A DNA stretch of 64,000 nucleotides, taken from contig NC_073695.1 of assembly GCF_029784165.1 (NCBI RefSeq), positions 98,747,485 through 98,811,484 on the forward strand, given 5' to 3'. Of this stretch, positions 12,484-24,421 are shown one piece after another (positions within the stretch are counted from its first letter, which is position 1; the number at the start of each line of letters is the position of its first letter). The translations under genes and the position numbers were made by a program. The notes under the pieces were generated by a model. The model saw only the letters and a program-made list of their open reading frames with translations, was not told the origin of the DNA and ran no database searches. This DNA comes from Wyeomyia smithii. Taxonomy: Eukaryota > Arthropoda > Insecta > Diptera > Culicidae.

Positions 12484-13710
12484 CACGCAAAAGTTGAATG
12501 GTGCGAAACCAGTACAAAATTGTGCGTTTTTAGCGCAATTGTTGATGTAATTCGGAACCAGTACAATGATTGCGTGTTGGGCATAACGCAATTAATGCTC
12601 TAGCGTTTCTCCAATGTATTTGGCAGCTCCAAACTACTACACTTAAACAGTTTCAACTGGTATCAAGCAGCATTGCAAAGCGAGCGAGAAGCAAAACCAT
12701 TCTCCTCCTTTCTGCTTGAGGACGAGACATATGCTACGCTTTTCAAGTCTTTTGCACAAACGCTTTCGAGATACTTTTTCTTCTTCATGCATTCCTCTGA
12801 ATATCAGCAAGCACGCATCGACAGTATGAGTGAGACTAACAACACTGGCATCTAGTATGTACAGCACGGGTGTCTCGCTCATTTCGTAAAGCGACGAGAC
12901 ATCGTCTTGCGCGTCGCAACCCGAACCGAAAAAGAAGCGAAAGAGCAACCTGCAAATTATAAATGACGTATCTAGTCTCGTCGTACGTAGAGTAGGGAAC
13001 ATATTCTAAGCAGCTTCAGGAACCGCCTGTGTATTGAGACGAAATACTCGAAATGTGTTGGGTGAAATCCAAACAGAAGTATATCAATCTGTTCTCTATC
13101 TTTTTTTCTGTCAGAACTTGTTTTCACATTGTAGAACTAAGTTAGAAAACTTCAACAATAATCAATTTAAGTTACCAATCGAGGGACACTATTCCAATCA
13201 CCCCGAACCTATTTTAAGCAGTTTCCATTTGTTTTGCAGGCGTTTTTTCTCAGCACCCGAAGTGGCTTTTGAATGGCTGCAATTTAGGACGATTTATTTT
13301 GAATGGTGATTTCTGTGTGATTTCTTCGTGATTAACGGTATTTCTTATATTCGTAAGACAGCTCGACACAAAAAGTTTTCATTTCCATCATTGAAATTTT
13401 CGATTTTGATCAAAATCTAGGAGTTTAAGGCCTGTTTTCTACGACTGATTAAAATAGGCGCCACTGCTTAAGCCGTTCCCTACCCTACATGGAAAATCTA
13501 CGAGCAAGAGAGAAAGAGCAGTCACTAATACACTCGATGTGAGGAATAAAGTGTCGGTATATGATACATATTCTGATTTCAATCTATGTCAATGTGTTCG
13601 CAGTACAACTGTTGCGTTATGCGTTTCACACATTTATTGTGCGATTTCTGTGCAACATTTGTGCGAATCGGGAAGACACAATGATTGTACAAGACTTAAA
13701 CTTTTGCGTG
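12484..13710 (-). mobile_element. CACGC-type MITE inserted in the LINE, itself interrupted
   Basis: The ends CACGCAAAAGTTG and CAACTTTTGCGTG are flanked by TA (12482-12483, 13711-13712). The sequence is inverted relative to 6780-7541 and is enlarged by an insertion of about 500 bp at 12988-13495. Removing it with one TA brings the two LINE coding segments together. Confidence 0.75.
12988..13495. mobile_element. Nested TIR element of about 508 bp
   Basis: The left end GTAGAGTAGGGAACATATTC and right end (reverse complement GTAGGGTAGGGAACGGCTTA) form imperfect TIRs of about 25 bp, both followed by TAAGCAG. It interrupts the MITE relative to its uninterrupted copy at 6780-7541. No clear target duplication or ORF was found. 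Confidence 0.55.
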
Positions 13711-13713
13711 TAT

Positions 13714-15840
13714 GGGGTCGTGTTACTTATATAATGCATTGCGATGTGGCAGAGAGAGAAAGTTTCTTTGACTTAGTGGCCTTTCCGGAGCATACACATT
13801 TAGTTGCTGCAAAATTCTCGGGGCATCAGTTTCGCCAGTTAAAATTTTGAAAATAAATACAATCTGTGCTTCGAACCGTCTTTGCTGCAGTGTTTCCATA
13901 CCTAGAAGTTGGCAGCGATCAGCATACGCCGGTAACTGTTGCGGATCTCGCCATGGGAGGAAACGTAAGGCATAGCGTACAAATTTCCGCTGCACGGTTT
14001 CTATTCTTGCAATCCAGTTTGCGTTGTAAGGACACCACACTACACAATTAGTTTCCAGAACTGATCGTACCAGAGAGTAAAACAACGAACGAAGACATAG
14101 TGGGTCACAATATTCCGATGCTATCTTGAAGATGAATCCAAGTTGCCGATTTGCCTTCAATATAATTTCATTATAGTGGGGTTTAAACGATAGCGCTGCA
14201 TCCAGTGTAACACGCAAATCTCGAACTTGATTAACCCTAGTCAAAGTTTGACCAGACATGCTATATCTGTACAGTATCGGGTCATTTTGTCTATTGAATG
14301 AGATCACACAACATTTCTGGATACTCACTGTTAGTAAGTTGTTAGAACACCAGTCGTGAAAAATGTCGACTAGTCGCTGGAGCTCTTCACAGTCTGTGAT
14401 ATTATATTATAATCTTTAACAGTTTAACATCATCCGCGAAAAACATGCGGCAATTTTCTGGTAGTACTAGCGATGCGTCATTTATATATAACGAAAAAAG
14501 CAGTGGTCCCAAATTGCTGCTTTGCGGGACACCCGATAAATTCGAGAAACATGCAGATTGCTGTGATCCAATCCTAACGCATAACGTTCTATCTACTAAA
14601 TAGGACCTTAACCATTGTACGATAGCTGAAGCTGCTTCTAATTTTTCCATCTTAGCAAGCCAAATTTTGTGGTCAACGCGATCAAATGCTGCTTTCAAGT
14701 CCGTATAAACCGCATCGATTTGTGCACCTTCGGACATATTTTGTAGGCATGTAGCGGTAAATTGAACAAGGTTGGTAGCAGTAGAGCGTTTTGGATAGAA
14801 ACCGTGTTGATCTATCGAAATGTATTGTTTGCAGCTAGCGAAGAGAGTATCATAAATGATTATCTCAAACACTTTTGAACAAGCGCAAAGAGACGTTATA
14901 CCTCTGTAGTTTTGTACAACGCGTTTGTCACCTTTTTTATGCACGTGGAACATCACTGACAACTTTCAACTGGTGGGGAAAACACATCGTCCTAGCGACA
15001 AGTTAAACAATAATCTTAGCGGGTGTATAAATTCAGCTTTACATTTTTTCAGAACGCAGCAAGGAATGCCATCGGGCCCAGGAGCAAGCGAAGAACACAT
15101 TTTATCAATTGCAGCTTCCAGTTGCTGGTTGGTTATCAGAAATGAGCTGAAGTCAATGACATCACTGGGGATACTATTTAGAGCTAAGTCAATCTCTGCA
15201 GTAGTGGCAGTGGAGCTACGGAAAATCGGCCGAAAGTGTTGAGCAAATGATTCGCACTTCTCAACTGTGTAAACAAACGACCAAAAGAGTCAAGGGTTTC
15301 GTCTAAGAGAATTCTGCATCCGAAGAGTATACTGTTTGTACAAAAAGCGATTATAGATCCGATAGGAATTACTAGCATGATTGAATGTTTGTTTCGTCAA
15401 AGTGTTTCGCATTCTGGAATATTTGCGCAATGCCGAAGATCACTGTCGCTTCAAATGCCGCAAGCGAGTGGTAGACCAAGGGGGCTTTGATACCGGTCTG
15501 CGAGAAGGAACACAACTAACAAATGCATTTTTGATGGCGTTGGTAAAATAAACTATAGCATCATCAAGAGGAGGGTCGCTTTCCAAGAATTGCCAATCAA
15601 TTTGAGAGATAGTAGTGCTCAGGTTTTCGAAGTCAGCTCTGCGAAATCTAAACTTGGTTCAGTTGGACAATCCTCGAATTGAACAGGTGCCATTTGATGT
15701 ACCGTTATACCTAGCGCTGGGTGATTGGAGTCGAGAGGTACTAACGGCTCATCTGCTTCGGAAAGCTCACACAAGGTATCGGAATTAGTGAGAACCAAAT
15801 CCAGTATTGAACTTAATAGGTATGATCTTTGGCAAAAATA
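13714..15840 (-). pseudogene. CR1-like LINE ORF2: endonuclease end and reverse transcriptase, broken
   Basis: Minus-strand pieces in changing frames give, in order, an endonuclease C-terminal region (SILDLVLTNSDTLCELSEAD near 15800), an RT entry motif (PGPDGIPCCVLKKC near 15060), HKKGDKRVVQNYRG near 14920, YTDLKAAFDRVDH near 14690, a GVPQ-LGPLLFSLYIND block near 14500 and FADDVKLL near 14430, then the thumb region (13723-14328) with LRSLFYSLVRSVLETNCVVW. Several frameshifts and stops separate these, so no functional enzyme can be made. The 5' part of the element, including ORF1, is missing. Confidence 0.8.
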
Positions 15841-16245
15841 TGTGTTTTGTGTGCCCTAACAATTCCTCCGAACAACACTTTCGTGTAAAATGCAACTAAC
15901 AAATGTTAAGTACAAAAAACTAAATTTTAATTATGTTCCGTATAATATTCTTAATAAATTTCTACCGAATGAAGATCAGATTTTCATTTGTTCAACAAAA
16001 TTTCATATTTTTTAATTTCCCATAACTTTTTTGAATAAAACTTTCCTCTGTTTTTAAAAACAAAAAAGTTAGTTTTTTTATTTTTAGTATAGTATACTTT
16101 TCATAATTTTTGATAATTAACGATTATACGGGTCATTCATACAAACAATTGTTCCAAAGACACTTTTAAGCTAGGATGAAGGTGAAATGCGCTATGGAAT
16201 TAAGTTCCACATTTTGCCTTATTGGACCACAACTGTGCGTCCGAG
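15841..16245. other. unassigned AT-rich sequence
   Basis: AT-rich, no ORF, no recognised repeat signature. Confidence 0.35.
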
Positions 16246-17195
16246 TACCGTCTGCCGGGGTGAGATTAGGCCACGGGGGTGAGATTGAGCCAAAACGGGA
16301 AATGTTTGAATGTTAAATTACTTGAGATTTCTAGAACCTACTACCTTAAATTCAACGCTTTATAAAACGTGACATATTTATTCACAACTTCAAATAAAAT
16401 ATAGATAATATCAGTGAACTGTTTCACTTAAATAATGTTTCAAAGTACAGGGTAAAAAACATGCGCAAATAACGTTATCCAAAAATGTCCATGGCAAACC
16501 AACCCGTTCAAAAAATCTCATCAACTTACTGCTCAGTTGGTACGTTAGGATGTCGTCTTGAATGTGTTGAGGAAATATTATGCATTAAATCTGTGTTGGC
16601 TCAGAAAATAATGTTTTTCCAAACTGTACACTTTTCGAGCCCTTTTGGGGTGAGGTTGTGCCAAGCTATGATGAACGGTACAATGTAGGGAATTCATATT
16701 TATGACAAAATTATATCAGTATACACCAAAACACTTGCATTGTTTACATAGGGTGTGTTGTCTAGCCAAGGTATTATTCGAAATAATGACTAAAAGCTTG
16801 AGGACAGTAAGCTAACAACTGTTAGATGGAAATTTACACTGACTGATATTACTTATGGAATGTAACAAAATTTTGTACACCGATTCTATATTAACTGATG
16901 ACTTTTTCAGCGAGGAAGGAGGGTTGTGGGTACGTTTCCAGCGGTTTTGAGATCTCCAATGGAATATACAGTGGTCAATGACATATAATAATTGAAACGA
17001 AAAGTCTTCTCAGGCCTTATGTCCTAACGTTTTCTTTTTCTAAGCTACCTGGAGACGCCACTATGTGTATAGAGACTGTCTATAAGCCACGTTCTCATAA
17101 CTGGTTACTCCAGATATCGATTTGATCCAGTCATACATTTTTCTACAATTCATATGAAACGTAGTTTCTGGTCAACCCCCTACAGGGTGACAACT

Positions 17196-17886
17196 TCACA
17201 GACGATATCTCGGAATTACACCACCTTTCTCTGATCGAACCAGCTTCAGACGTCTCGGAAAGTCGTCGCAAGCGGCGCGCACGTGTTCCATCGGCATCTC
17301 GTCCCAGATTTTCGTGATAATTCGCTTGAATTGCTCCAAATTTGTTATTTTATAGTCGTTCAGCTTCGACATGTATCCCCACACGAAATAATCCAGTGGA
17401 TTCAGATCCGGAGACGACGGAGGCCATTCATTCTTCGAAATGAAATCGGTTAAGTTTTCCTCACACCACGCCTGAACAACCTTTGCGGTGTGGGATGGAG
17501 CGCCATCTTGCTGGAAGCAGTAGTAATCGTCTTCAAACAATAGTTCAGCTTGAGGCAGAACATTTTTATTCAAAACCGTGTCCAGGTAGTACGCTGCGTT
17601 GATTTGACCCCTTTATCGATGAAAATAAGAGGCAGTTTACCTCTCTTGCAACTGGCTCCCCAAACCATCACTGACGTCTTATTCTGGAACCGGGAAACGT
17701 TCAGCTTGTCCGCAGGAGCTTGCTGGAGGCTCACACTTTAAACTCGATCATTTTGGCGATTGACTGTTTGCTCCAAAACGAACAGCTTCTCGTCCGAAAA
17801 AAATAATCTCGTTGTCTGCGCGCCAACCGAGCAACTCCCGCGACCGTTGGTACCTCTTGTCCTTTGTAGCTTTAGTAACCCCATGA
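17196..17886 (-). pseudogene. maT transposase, catalytic C-terminal part
   Basis: The minus strand reads through a first catalytic Asp region (IIFSDEKLFV near 17800), a VMVWG block near 17665, CFQQDGAPSHTAK near 17510 and SSPDLNPLDYFVWGYM near 17390. Exactly 37 residues lie between the second Asp and the third, which is Asp, giving the DD37D signature of the maT family. At least two frameshifts or stops lie between 17573 and 17886. The reading stops at the LINE insertion and resumes in the N-terminal half at 23766. Confidence 0.85.
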
Positions 17887-17897
17887 ACCTGTTTTTT
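17887..17897. repeat. Target-site duplication of the I-clade LINE, 3' side
   Basis: ACCTGTTTTTT here and at 23755-23765 flank the LINE. In the uninterrupted transposase it encodes part of PYKKQVH. Confidence 0.75.
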
Positions 17898-18287
17898 TTT
17901 TCTTCATCTATAGTTTATTTGACACGGCACAAATACAATCCAATGTTTAACGGCGCCAATTATATCTGGTAGCTTACTTTCTAAAGTATCTTAATAACTA
18001 AAAGCAAATTTTTTATCCTCGCTGCCGACTACGAGCTGAAACTAAATCTAACTTAAAGCTAGAATATTTTGCATTAAAAGCACAGGTTTGCTGTTTGATG
18101 GTTTTCATTGCCATAGGTAAGCAGCATATTAAATTTGTTCCGCTGCTGGGCCAAGATATTACGGACTGGCATATTGGGTTGTTTCCATCGGGCCTTGAGA
18201 GTATCGTGCGGGTCTGATTGCTGTTTCCGGATCGGGGTCTTAACGTGTTCTTGTCGTTTGGTTGGATGTAGGCGGAAGGGGATAGGA

Positions 18288-21200
18288 CTAAACTGGGGCG
18301 TGGATGGATTTCAGGAAAACGTATATAAGGGACATGTAGGATAGGTCACGGCTCGCCAAGACATCACGAACAGGAACAGCCGGCTGCCTACTTTCGGCCT
18401 GCAGGGAAGCTATTAATTTAGACCTGGCGTCACGGTGTACAGGGCATGACCAAACCACATGCTCTATGTCGTGATAACCCTCACCACAGGCACAGATACC
18501 ACTTTCCCCGAGCCCAACACGACGGAGATGCGCGTCAAATCTATAGTGATTGGACATAAGTCGGGACATCACGCAAATGAAATCCCGACCTACATCCAAC
18601 CCCTTGAACCACGGGTTCGTCGACACCTTGGGGATTATGGAATGTAACCACCTTCTCAGTTCCCCCTTGGTCCAAGAATTTTGCCAACTGATGATCGTAT
18701 TCTGACGTACAAATGCGAAAAATTCAATAAAGGCAATTGTTCTTTCATAAATATCACCGTTTGTTGCGCCCACCTTAGCCAAAGAGTCCGCCTTTTCATT
18801 ACCCGGTATCGAGCAGTGAGAAGGGACCCACGCTAAGGTAATCTGAGTAGATTTTTCGAATAAGCACTCAGATGTTCCCGTATTTCCCCAGGAAATACGG
18901 AGAGTGCTTAACATCTTTCATCGATCGGAGAGCCTCAATGGAACTGAGACTGTCCGTAAAGATGAAATAATGGTCCGTGGGCATTTTTTCAATAATCCCT
19001 AGGGTGTACTGAATTGCAGCTAATTCTGCGACGTAAACAGAAGCAGGATTATCGAGCTTATGGGAGACGGTTAAATTGTTATTGAAGATACCGAAGCCAG
19101 TGAACCCATCAAGAAGTGATCCGTCAGTGTAGTACATATTGTCGCAGTTGATGTTTCGATATTTATTGGAAAAAATTTTAGGGATCTGCTGCACGCGTAA
19201 ATGATCCGGGAATCCACGAGTTTCTTCTATCATGGATGTATCGAAAAACACAGTAGAATCAGAAGTATTTGATAAGTCGACACGATTTGGAATATTCGAA
19301 GAAGGGTTAATATTTTGGGACATGTGATTGAAATACAATGTCATAAAACGGGTTAGAGAATTAAGTTCGATTAACCTTTCAAAATTTTCAATCACGGGAC
19401 GGTTCAAGACCTCACATTTGATTAGAATACGAGAAGACAGGCTCCAAAAGCGGTTTTTCAATGGTAGTACTCCAGCTAAGATCTCCAAACTCATCGTATG
19501 GGTCGATTGCATGCAACCCAAGGCGATACGCAAACAACGATATTGTATTCGCTCCAGTTTGATCAAATGTGTGTTTGCTGCGGAGCGGAAGCAGAAACAC
19601 CCGTACTCAATAACAGACAGTATCGTTGTTTGGTAAAGCCTTATAAGGTCTCCTGGGTGGGCTCCCCACCATTGTCCGGTTATTGTACGAAGAAAATTCA
19701 CTCTTTGTTGACATTTTTTCATCAGATACCTTACGTGACAACCCCAGGTGCCTTTAGAGTCAAACCAGACACCAAGATATTTGTGTACCAAAACCTGAGA
19801 AATCGTTTTACCCATTAATTGTTTGAAGCTGAGCAGGTTCATGCTTCCTAGAAAAAACTACTATCTCAGTCTTCTCCGGAGAGAATTCGATACCTAGCTG
19901 TAAAGCCCAAGCAGACAAATTGTCCAAGGTATCTTGCAATGGTCCTTGCAAATCGGCAGCTTTGGCTCCTGTAACAGAGATTACACTGTCGTCTGCAAGT
20001 TGTCTTATCGTGCATGAATTTGCCAGACATTCGTCGATGTCATTTACATAAAAGTTGTAAAGAAGGGGGCTTAAACATGAGCCCTGGGGAAGACCCATGT
20101 AGCTAATGCGAAAAGTTGCCAAATCGCCGTGCGTAAAATGCATGTGCTTTTCGGACAACAAATTGTGCAAAAAATTGTTCAAAATTGGGGAAAATCCTTG
20201 TCGGTGAAGTTTACCCGAAAGAATGTCAATAGAAACGGAATCAAAAGCCCCCTTAATGTCCAAGAACGCAGACGCCATTTGTTCTTCGCGAGCATACGCC
20301 AGCTGAATATCTGTTGAAAGCAACGCAAGACAATCATTCGTCGCTTTGGCACGGCGGAAGCCAAATTGAGTATCCGATAGTAGGCCATTTGATTCGACCC
20401 AATGGTCTAAACGACGGAGTATCATTTTTTCCATCAATTTCCGGATACAGGATAGCATTGCAATCGGCCTATAAGAGTTGTGATCAGAAGCTGGTTTCCC
20501 TGGTTTTTGGATGGCGATCACCTTCACTTGCCTCCAATCCTGCGGTACAATGTTTTGCTCCAGGAACTTATTGAACAAGTTCAACAAGCGCCTCTTGGCA
20601 TTGCCGGGTAGATTCTTCAACAAGTTGAATTTGATTCTATCTAACCCAGGCGCGTTATTGTTACAGGACAGGAGGGCAACTGAAAATACTGCCATCGTAA
20701 AAGGTGATTCTATCGCGTCGTGGCCCGGAGACGCATCGCGAACAATGTTTTGCTCAGGAACAGAGTCCGGACATACTTTCCTGGCAAAATCAAATATCCA
20801 CCGACTTGAAGACTCCTCGCTTTCGTTGACCGTTACGCGATTCCGCATTCTTCGGGCTGTGTTCCAAAGAGTGCTCATCGATGTCTCCCTCGACGTCTCG
20901 TTCACGAACCGACGCCAATATCCGCGTTTCTTTGCTTTAGCCAAGCTTTTAAGCTTGGTATTAAGCTCCGAATACCGTAAATAGTCGCCAGGTAAACCTC
21001 CCTTCTGGAAGGCCAAAAACGCGTCGGATCTTTGCGTGTAGACATCGGAGAACTCTTGGTCCCACCACGGAGTGGGAGGCCGTTCTTTGATCGTTACGCC
21101 GGGATATTTCTTCGTTTGGGCTTGCATCGCGGCGTCGAAAATCAAGCCCGCGAGGAGATTGTATTCTTCAAGTGGTGGATGATGTTGAATCGACTCGACC

Positions 21201-21970
21201 GCTTTTGAAATCATATCCTCGTATAACTTCCAATCGACATTCCGTGTGAGCTCATACGGAATGTCAATTGGTCGCATGCGAGTTGACCCGTTTGTAATTG
21301 AAATAAGAATAGGCAGATGGTCGCTACCGTGAGGATCGAGGATTACCTTCCATGTGCAATCCAACCGTAGCGACGTCGAACATAAGGATAGATCCAAAGC
21401 GCTTGGGCGCGCTGGAGGTTTCGGGATACGTGTCATTTCACCGTTGTTTAAAATAGTCATGTCGAAGTCATCGCAAAGGTTATAGATTAAAGAGGAGCGG
21501 TTATCATTGTAAGGGGAACCCCAAGCCACACCATGAGAGTTGAAGTCTCCCAAAATCAAACGTGGCGAGGGAAGAAGTTCTATTAAATCAAAGAGCAGCC
21601 GTTGCCCAACCTGTGCTCTGGGAGTAATATATATTGAGGCAATACAAAGCTTTTTACCTTGTATTGTCATTTGACATGCGACAACTTCGATGCCTGGAAT
21701 CGAGGGGAGGTTAATACGATAGAAAGAATAGCACTTTTTAATCCCTTGAAGTACTCCTCCATATGGGGTGTCTCGATCAAGGCGAATAATATTAAAATCA
21801 TGGAAGTTGAGATCAATATTTGAAGTAAGCCAAGTTTCACAAAGGGAAAATGCATCGCATTTGTTTTTATTTATCAAAACTTTAAACGAATCAATTTTTG
21901 GTAAAATACTTCTACAATTCCACTGTAAGACAGAGATAGAATCCTTCATATACGCAGTTGAATTAGGCAT
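18288..21970 (-). pseudogene. I-clade LINE ORF2: endonuclease, reverse transcriptase and RNase H, two frameshifts
   Basis: The endonuclease spans about residues 10-230 (LQWNCRSI, CETWL, LGDFNSHGVAWGS, GSDHLPI). The RT has KPGKPASDHNSYRPIAM, FLDIKGAFDSV, GLPQGSCLSP and LADD where many LINEs have FADD. RNase H has all acidic and histidine positions: YYTDGS, VAELAAIQY, FTDSLSS and WVPSHCSIPGNEKAD. A C-terminal Cys/His cluster (CACGEGYHDIEHVVWSCP) follows. The frame breaks near 19820-19845 and again near 18870-18915, so the protein is cut after RT and inside RNase H. The AUG at 21970 overlaps the ORF1 stop as ATGCCTAA. Confidence 0.9.
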
Positions 21971-23312
21971 CGAAGGATACAATCGCTGCAAGGAGGGGCC
22001 ATTGGGCAGTCAACTGCTTCAAAAATGATCTGACTGTTGGGAGGAATGCTGTAAGGAAAATTTTAATTGGATCGGGTACATTGAAATTTTCAAAAATCCA
22101 GTCCACAATGTCAGAAAATTTCACTAATCCAGAGTTTGTTTCATCAACTGGATGTGCAAAAGGAACAACTGGGGTTTTAGATGTTCCTGGCAGTGCTGGG
22201 AACTCCTTCTGGGACGTTAAATTTGCAAGCCCAGGAGGAGTTTGCTTCGGTTTTTCCGCAGCACTGTTTGGTCTTTGGGAAATCTTAGGACCTTTACGGG
22301 GAAGTTTAGGAGAAGAAACATTTTTCCTCTTCCTAGACTCCCCAGGATTGGCATAAGATGTTCCCGCTGATGAGTCGTCAGAATCGGTTTCATCAGAGGA
22401 CAACAGATCAAAGGGGTTCGATGTTATGGTAGAAGTGGTCACGGTCTTCTCCGGCATCTCAGCATAAGAACGCTTTGAACGCTCCTTAAGTGACCGCTTG
22501 ATTTTATCTCTGCGCTGCATGTACACCGGGCATGTGGAGAGCTCATGCTGGTTTTCCCCACAGTGAATACATTTTTCAGCATTAACACTGCAAGAATCTT
22601 CCGCATGAGTCTCCCCACACTTGCTACATCGTGCCTTATTGCAGCAGTAGGCGGCTGTGTGGCCTAACTGCTTGCAATTGATGCAATTCATAACACGGGG
22701 TACATACAATCGCATAGGCAGACGAACCCGGTCGATCGAGACGTGGCTAGGGAGTGCAGATTCGGCAAACGTAACGCGAAACGAGTCTGACGGAGTGTAA
22801 ACTTTTTTACCGCCGACGAGAGACATGGACCGCAATTGCTTACAATCCAAAATCTTCGCCTGTGTTTCGGTATTTTTGAAGCAACCGGTTGCGCTTTTTA
22901 GGATACACTCGACAGACAGACTCGAATCGGTTATGACACCGTCGATCTCCACGTCTCGTGCGGGTATGTAAACGCGATACTCGCGTGTGAAGAGCTCAGA
23001 GCAAGCGATAGCATTGGCCTGTGCCAGATCACTGACCACGACACGGAGCTTGTTAGGTCGGACCTTGGAAATTTCGGTCACGGCCTTGTACCCCTTCGTC
23101 AGGTCTTTAGAAATTTGCAGTATGTTTAATCGCTTTGAATTCACTCCTGCCTTTGGACGAAAATAAACAGTATAGCTGCCCTGTTGAGATCCGTCCGGGT
23201 AAAGCCTGGGGCGAGGAGGGACTGGAGAATGAACAGGGGAGGGGGTAACAGAAGGGTCAGGGTCAGGGGGGTTCGGGGATGGTGGCACGGGAGGCGAGGG
23301 ATCTATATCCAT
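21963..23312 (-). CDS. I-clade LINE ORF1 (gag-like RNA-binding protein)
   Basis: This is an intact 449-codon frame starting MDIDPSPPVPP. The N-terminus is Pro-rich and disordered. The central region is basic and RRM-like in position. Near residues 210-265 there are consecutive CCHC-type knuckles: CINCKQLGHTAAYC, CSKCGETHAEDSC and CIHCGENQHELSTC. A Ser/Asp-rich tail follows (SSDETDSDDSSAGTS). It would package LINE RNA. The stop overlaps the ORF2 start, which suggests coupled termination and reinitiation. No frame damage is visible, unlike in ORF2. Confidence 0.88.
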   Translation of the reverse strand: MDIDPSPPVPPSPNPPDPDPSVTPSPVHSPVPPRPRLYPDGSQQGSYTVYFRPKAGVNSKRLNILQISKDLTKGYKAVTEISKVRPNKLRVVVSDLAQANAIACSELFTREYRVYIPARDVEIDGVITDSSLSVECILKSATGCFKNTETQAKILDCKQLRSMSLVGGKKVYTPSDSFRVTFAESALPSHVSIDRVRLPMRLYVPRVMNCINCKQLGHTAAYCCNKARCSKCGETHAEDSCSVNAEKCIHCGENQHELSTCPVYMQRRDKIKRSLKERSKRSYAEMPEKTVTTSTITSNPFDLLSSDETDSDDSSAGTSYANPGESRKRKNVSSPKLPRKGPKISQRPNSAAEKPKQTPPGLANLTSQKEFPALPGTSKTPVVPFAHPVDETNSGLVKFSDIVDWIFENFNVPDPIKIFLTAFLPTVRSFLKQLTAQWPLLAAIVSFDA

Positions 23313-23754
23313 CGCGCTAAATGTAGCGCACTAGCGCACTAGCGCCGACAAGAACACGTACCTATTTACTTCTTCCTTCCAGCAGTGGTTGTCCGATCGT
23401 TCGAAGCTGCACCCAAAGCAGCCAGCAGCACCAGTACAGCAGCACCAATACAGTCAGCAGCAGTGAGCCGGGTGTGAGATCACTCAGCACAGCGCACGAC
23501 TCGACTGTCAACTGATGGCCTTGAATTAGAAAGATCTATTCACTGTGCACAGATCAAAACTGCAGCTGGTATTTTGCACCAATACAGCCAAAGTTGCGAG
23601 CCGGGTACAGAACGTAGCGACACAACTCACAATCTAGTTGGCCTTTAGCGCGAATAATACACTCTTTTGTTTGGCTATTCGTACACACGGACCGGATTGT
23701 AATAGAACGACCACTTTGCACGTCCGTTTCTGTCGAGTGTTCGACGCGGAATGC

Positions 23755-23765
23755 ACCTGTTTTTT
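23755..23765. repeat. Target-site duplication of the I-clade LINE, 5' side
   Basis: ACCTGTTTTTT, matching 17887-17897. Confidence 0.75.
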
Positions 23766-24089
23766 GTACGGTGTAAGTTTTAAATCCTTGCGCAGAAGCA
23801 GGCGGATTGATTCTCGGTTCATTTTAAGGTTCCTGGCCAGCTTCCGTGCAGATTGGGCGGGATTCCGGCGAATCCGGTCTCGTATTATCTTTTTCAGCCT
23901 TGGAGTTCTCACAGACCTTGGTCGTCCAGATCGTGCCTTGTCCTCGGTGCCTCCGGTCTCTAGGTACCGATTTATGGTCCGGTACACGAATTTCCGGTTG
24001 ATTCCGAGCGGTTTTAGATGTTTGAATATGTGTCCGGGTTTGTACCCTTTCACATATTCAGCGATAACAGCTGCTCTTAACTCTGCCAT
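23766..24089 (-). pseudogene. maT transposase, N-terminal DNA-binding part
   Basis: The minus strand starts MAELRAAVIAEYVKGYKPG and contains two helix-turn-helix-like units separated by a basic linker (KARSGRPRSVRTPRLKK), as in Tc1/mariner paired-type DNA-binding domains. It runs to KLTPYKKQ, where the I-clade LINE interrupts. The frame continues a little way into LINE sequence (to 23634), which is not part of the original protein. Joined to 17196-17886 it accounts for a whole transposase, but the catalytic half is broken. Confidence 0.85.
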
Positions 24090-24385
24090 GGCTCAAAACT
24101 CAATGTAAACAAACTGCACAGAAACGAAACTCTGCCACTTTGGGCAGCAAAGTTAACCCTTTCATTTGACATTTAGATGGCACCAGAGAGATGCAACGTG
24201 TAGGCTTCAGGCGACCCCAAAAAAGTGTGACCGGGCTTTTTTGTCACCGTGTACAGACCCTTAATAGTCCACGTTGTTTATGGTCGACCCTATATTTACT
24301 GTTTTATCATGTTATTTATGTGAATTATTCGTAGATACACTACTGTTCATTTTTCAGGTGTTGAAGTCAACTTTGTGTTTTTGAC

Positions 24386-24421
24386 ACAATCTCACCCCAT
24401 AGAAGGGGTGAGATTAGGCCA
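24386..24421. repeat. Back-to-back inverted motif within the outer TIR element
   Basis: CACAATCTCACCCC followed after six bases by GGGGTGAGATTAGGCC. This is the element's terminal motif in both orientations, which suggests two element ends abutting or an internal palindrome. Confidence 0.6.

Larger units (their letters stand above)
12298..15840 (-). mobile_element. CR1-like non-LTR retrotransposon, 5'-truncated and broken
   Basis: On the minus strand, reading from about 15840 down, there is a partial endonuclease C-terminal region, an RT core and the C-terminal tail, followed by a short 3' UTR ending in an A-rich tail (plus-strand T run near 12298-12306). The coding part is interrupted between about 12482 and 13712 by a CACGC MITE. 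The RT wording (GVPQSSNLGPLLFSLYIND, FADDVKLL) and LFDFN tail fit CR1/jockey-type elements; I favour the CR1 group. Confidence 0.75.
17898..23754 (-). mobile_element. I-clade LINE, nearly complete, about 5.86 kb
   Basis: It contains a 5' region, ORF1 with zinc knuckles, ORF2 with APE endonuclease, reverse transcriptase and RNase H, a 3' UTR of about 390 bp and an A-rich tail (plus-strand T run at 17892-17901). The 11-bp target duplication is intact and the maT gene reads straight across the empty site. The presence of RNase H after RT places it in the I group. Two frameshifts disable ORF2. Confidence 0.9.
17183..24251 (-). mobile_element. maT-family (DD37D) Tc1/mariner-type transposon, split by an I-clade LINE
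   Basis: The ends CAGGGTGACAA and TTGTCACCGTG are flanked by TA (17181-17182, 24252-24253). Removing the LINE and one 11-bp target duplication leaves about 1.2 kb, the size expected for such an element. It carries one transposase gene on the minus strand, now in two parts (23766-24089 and 17196-17886). Confidence 0.85.

Noticed and set aside
23634..23765. Continuation of the maT transposase frame to 23634
   Set aside because: The target duplication at 23755-23765 shows that the LINE starts there; the extra residues come from LINE 5' sequence.
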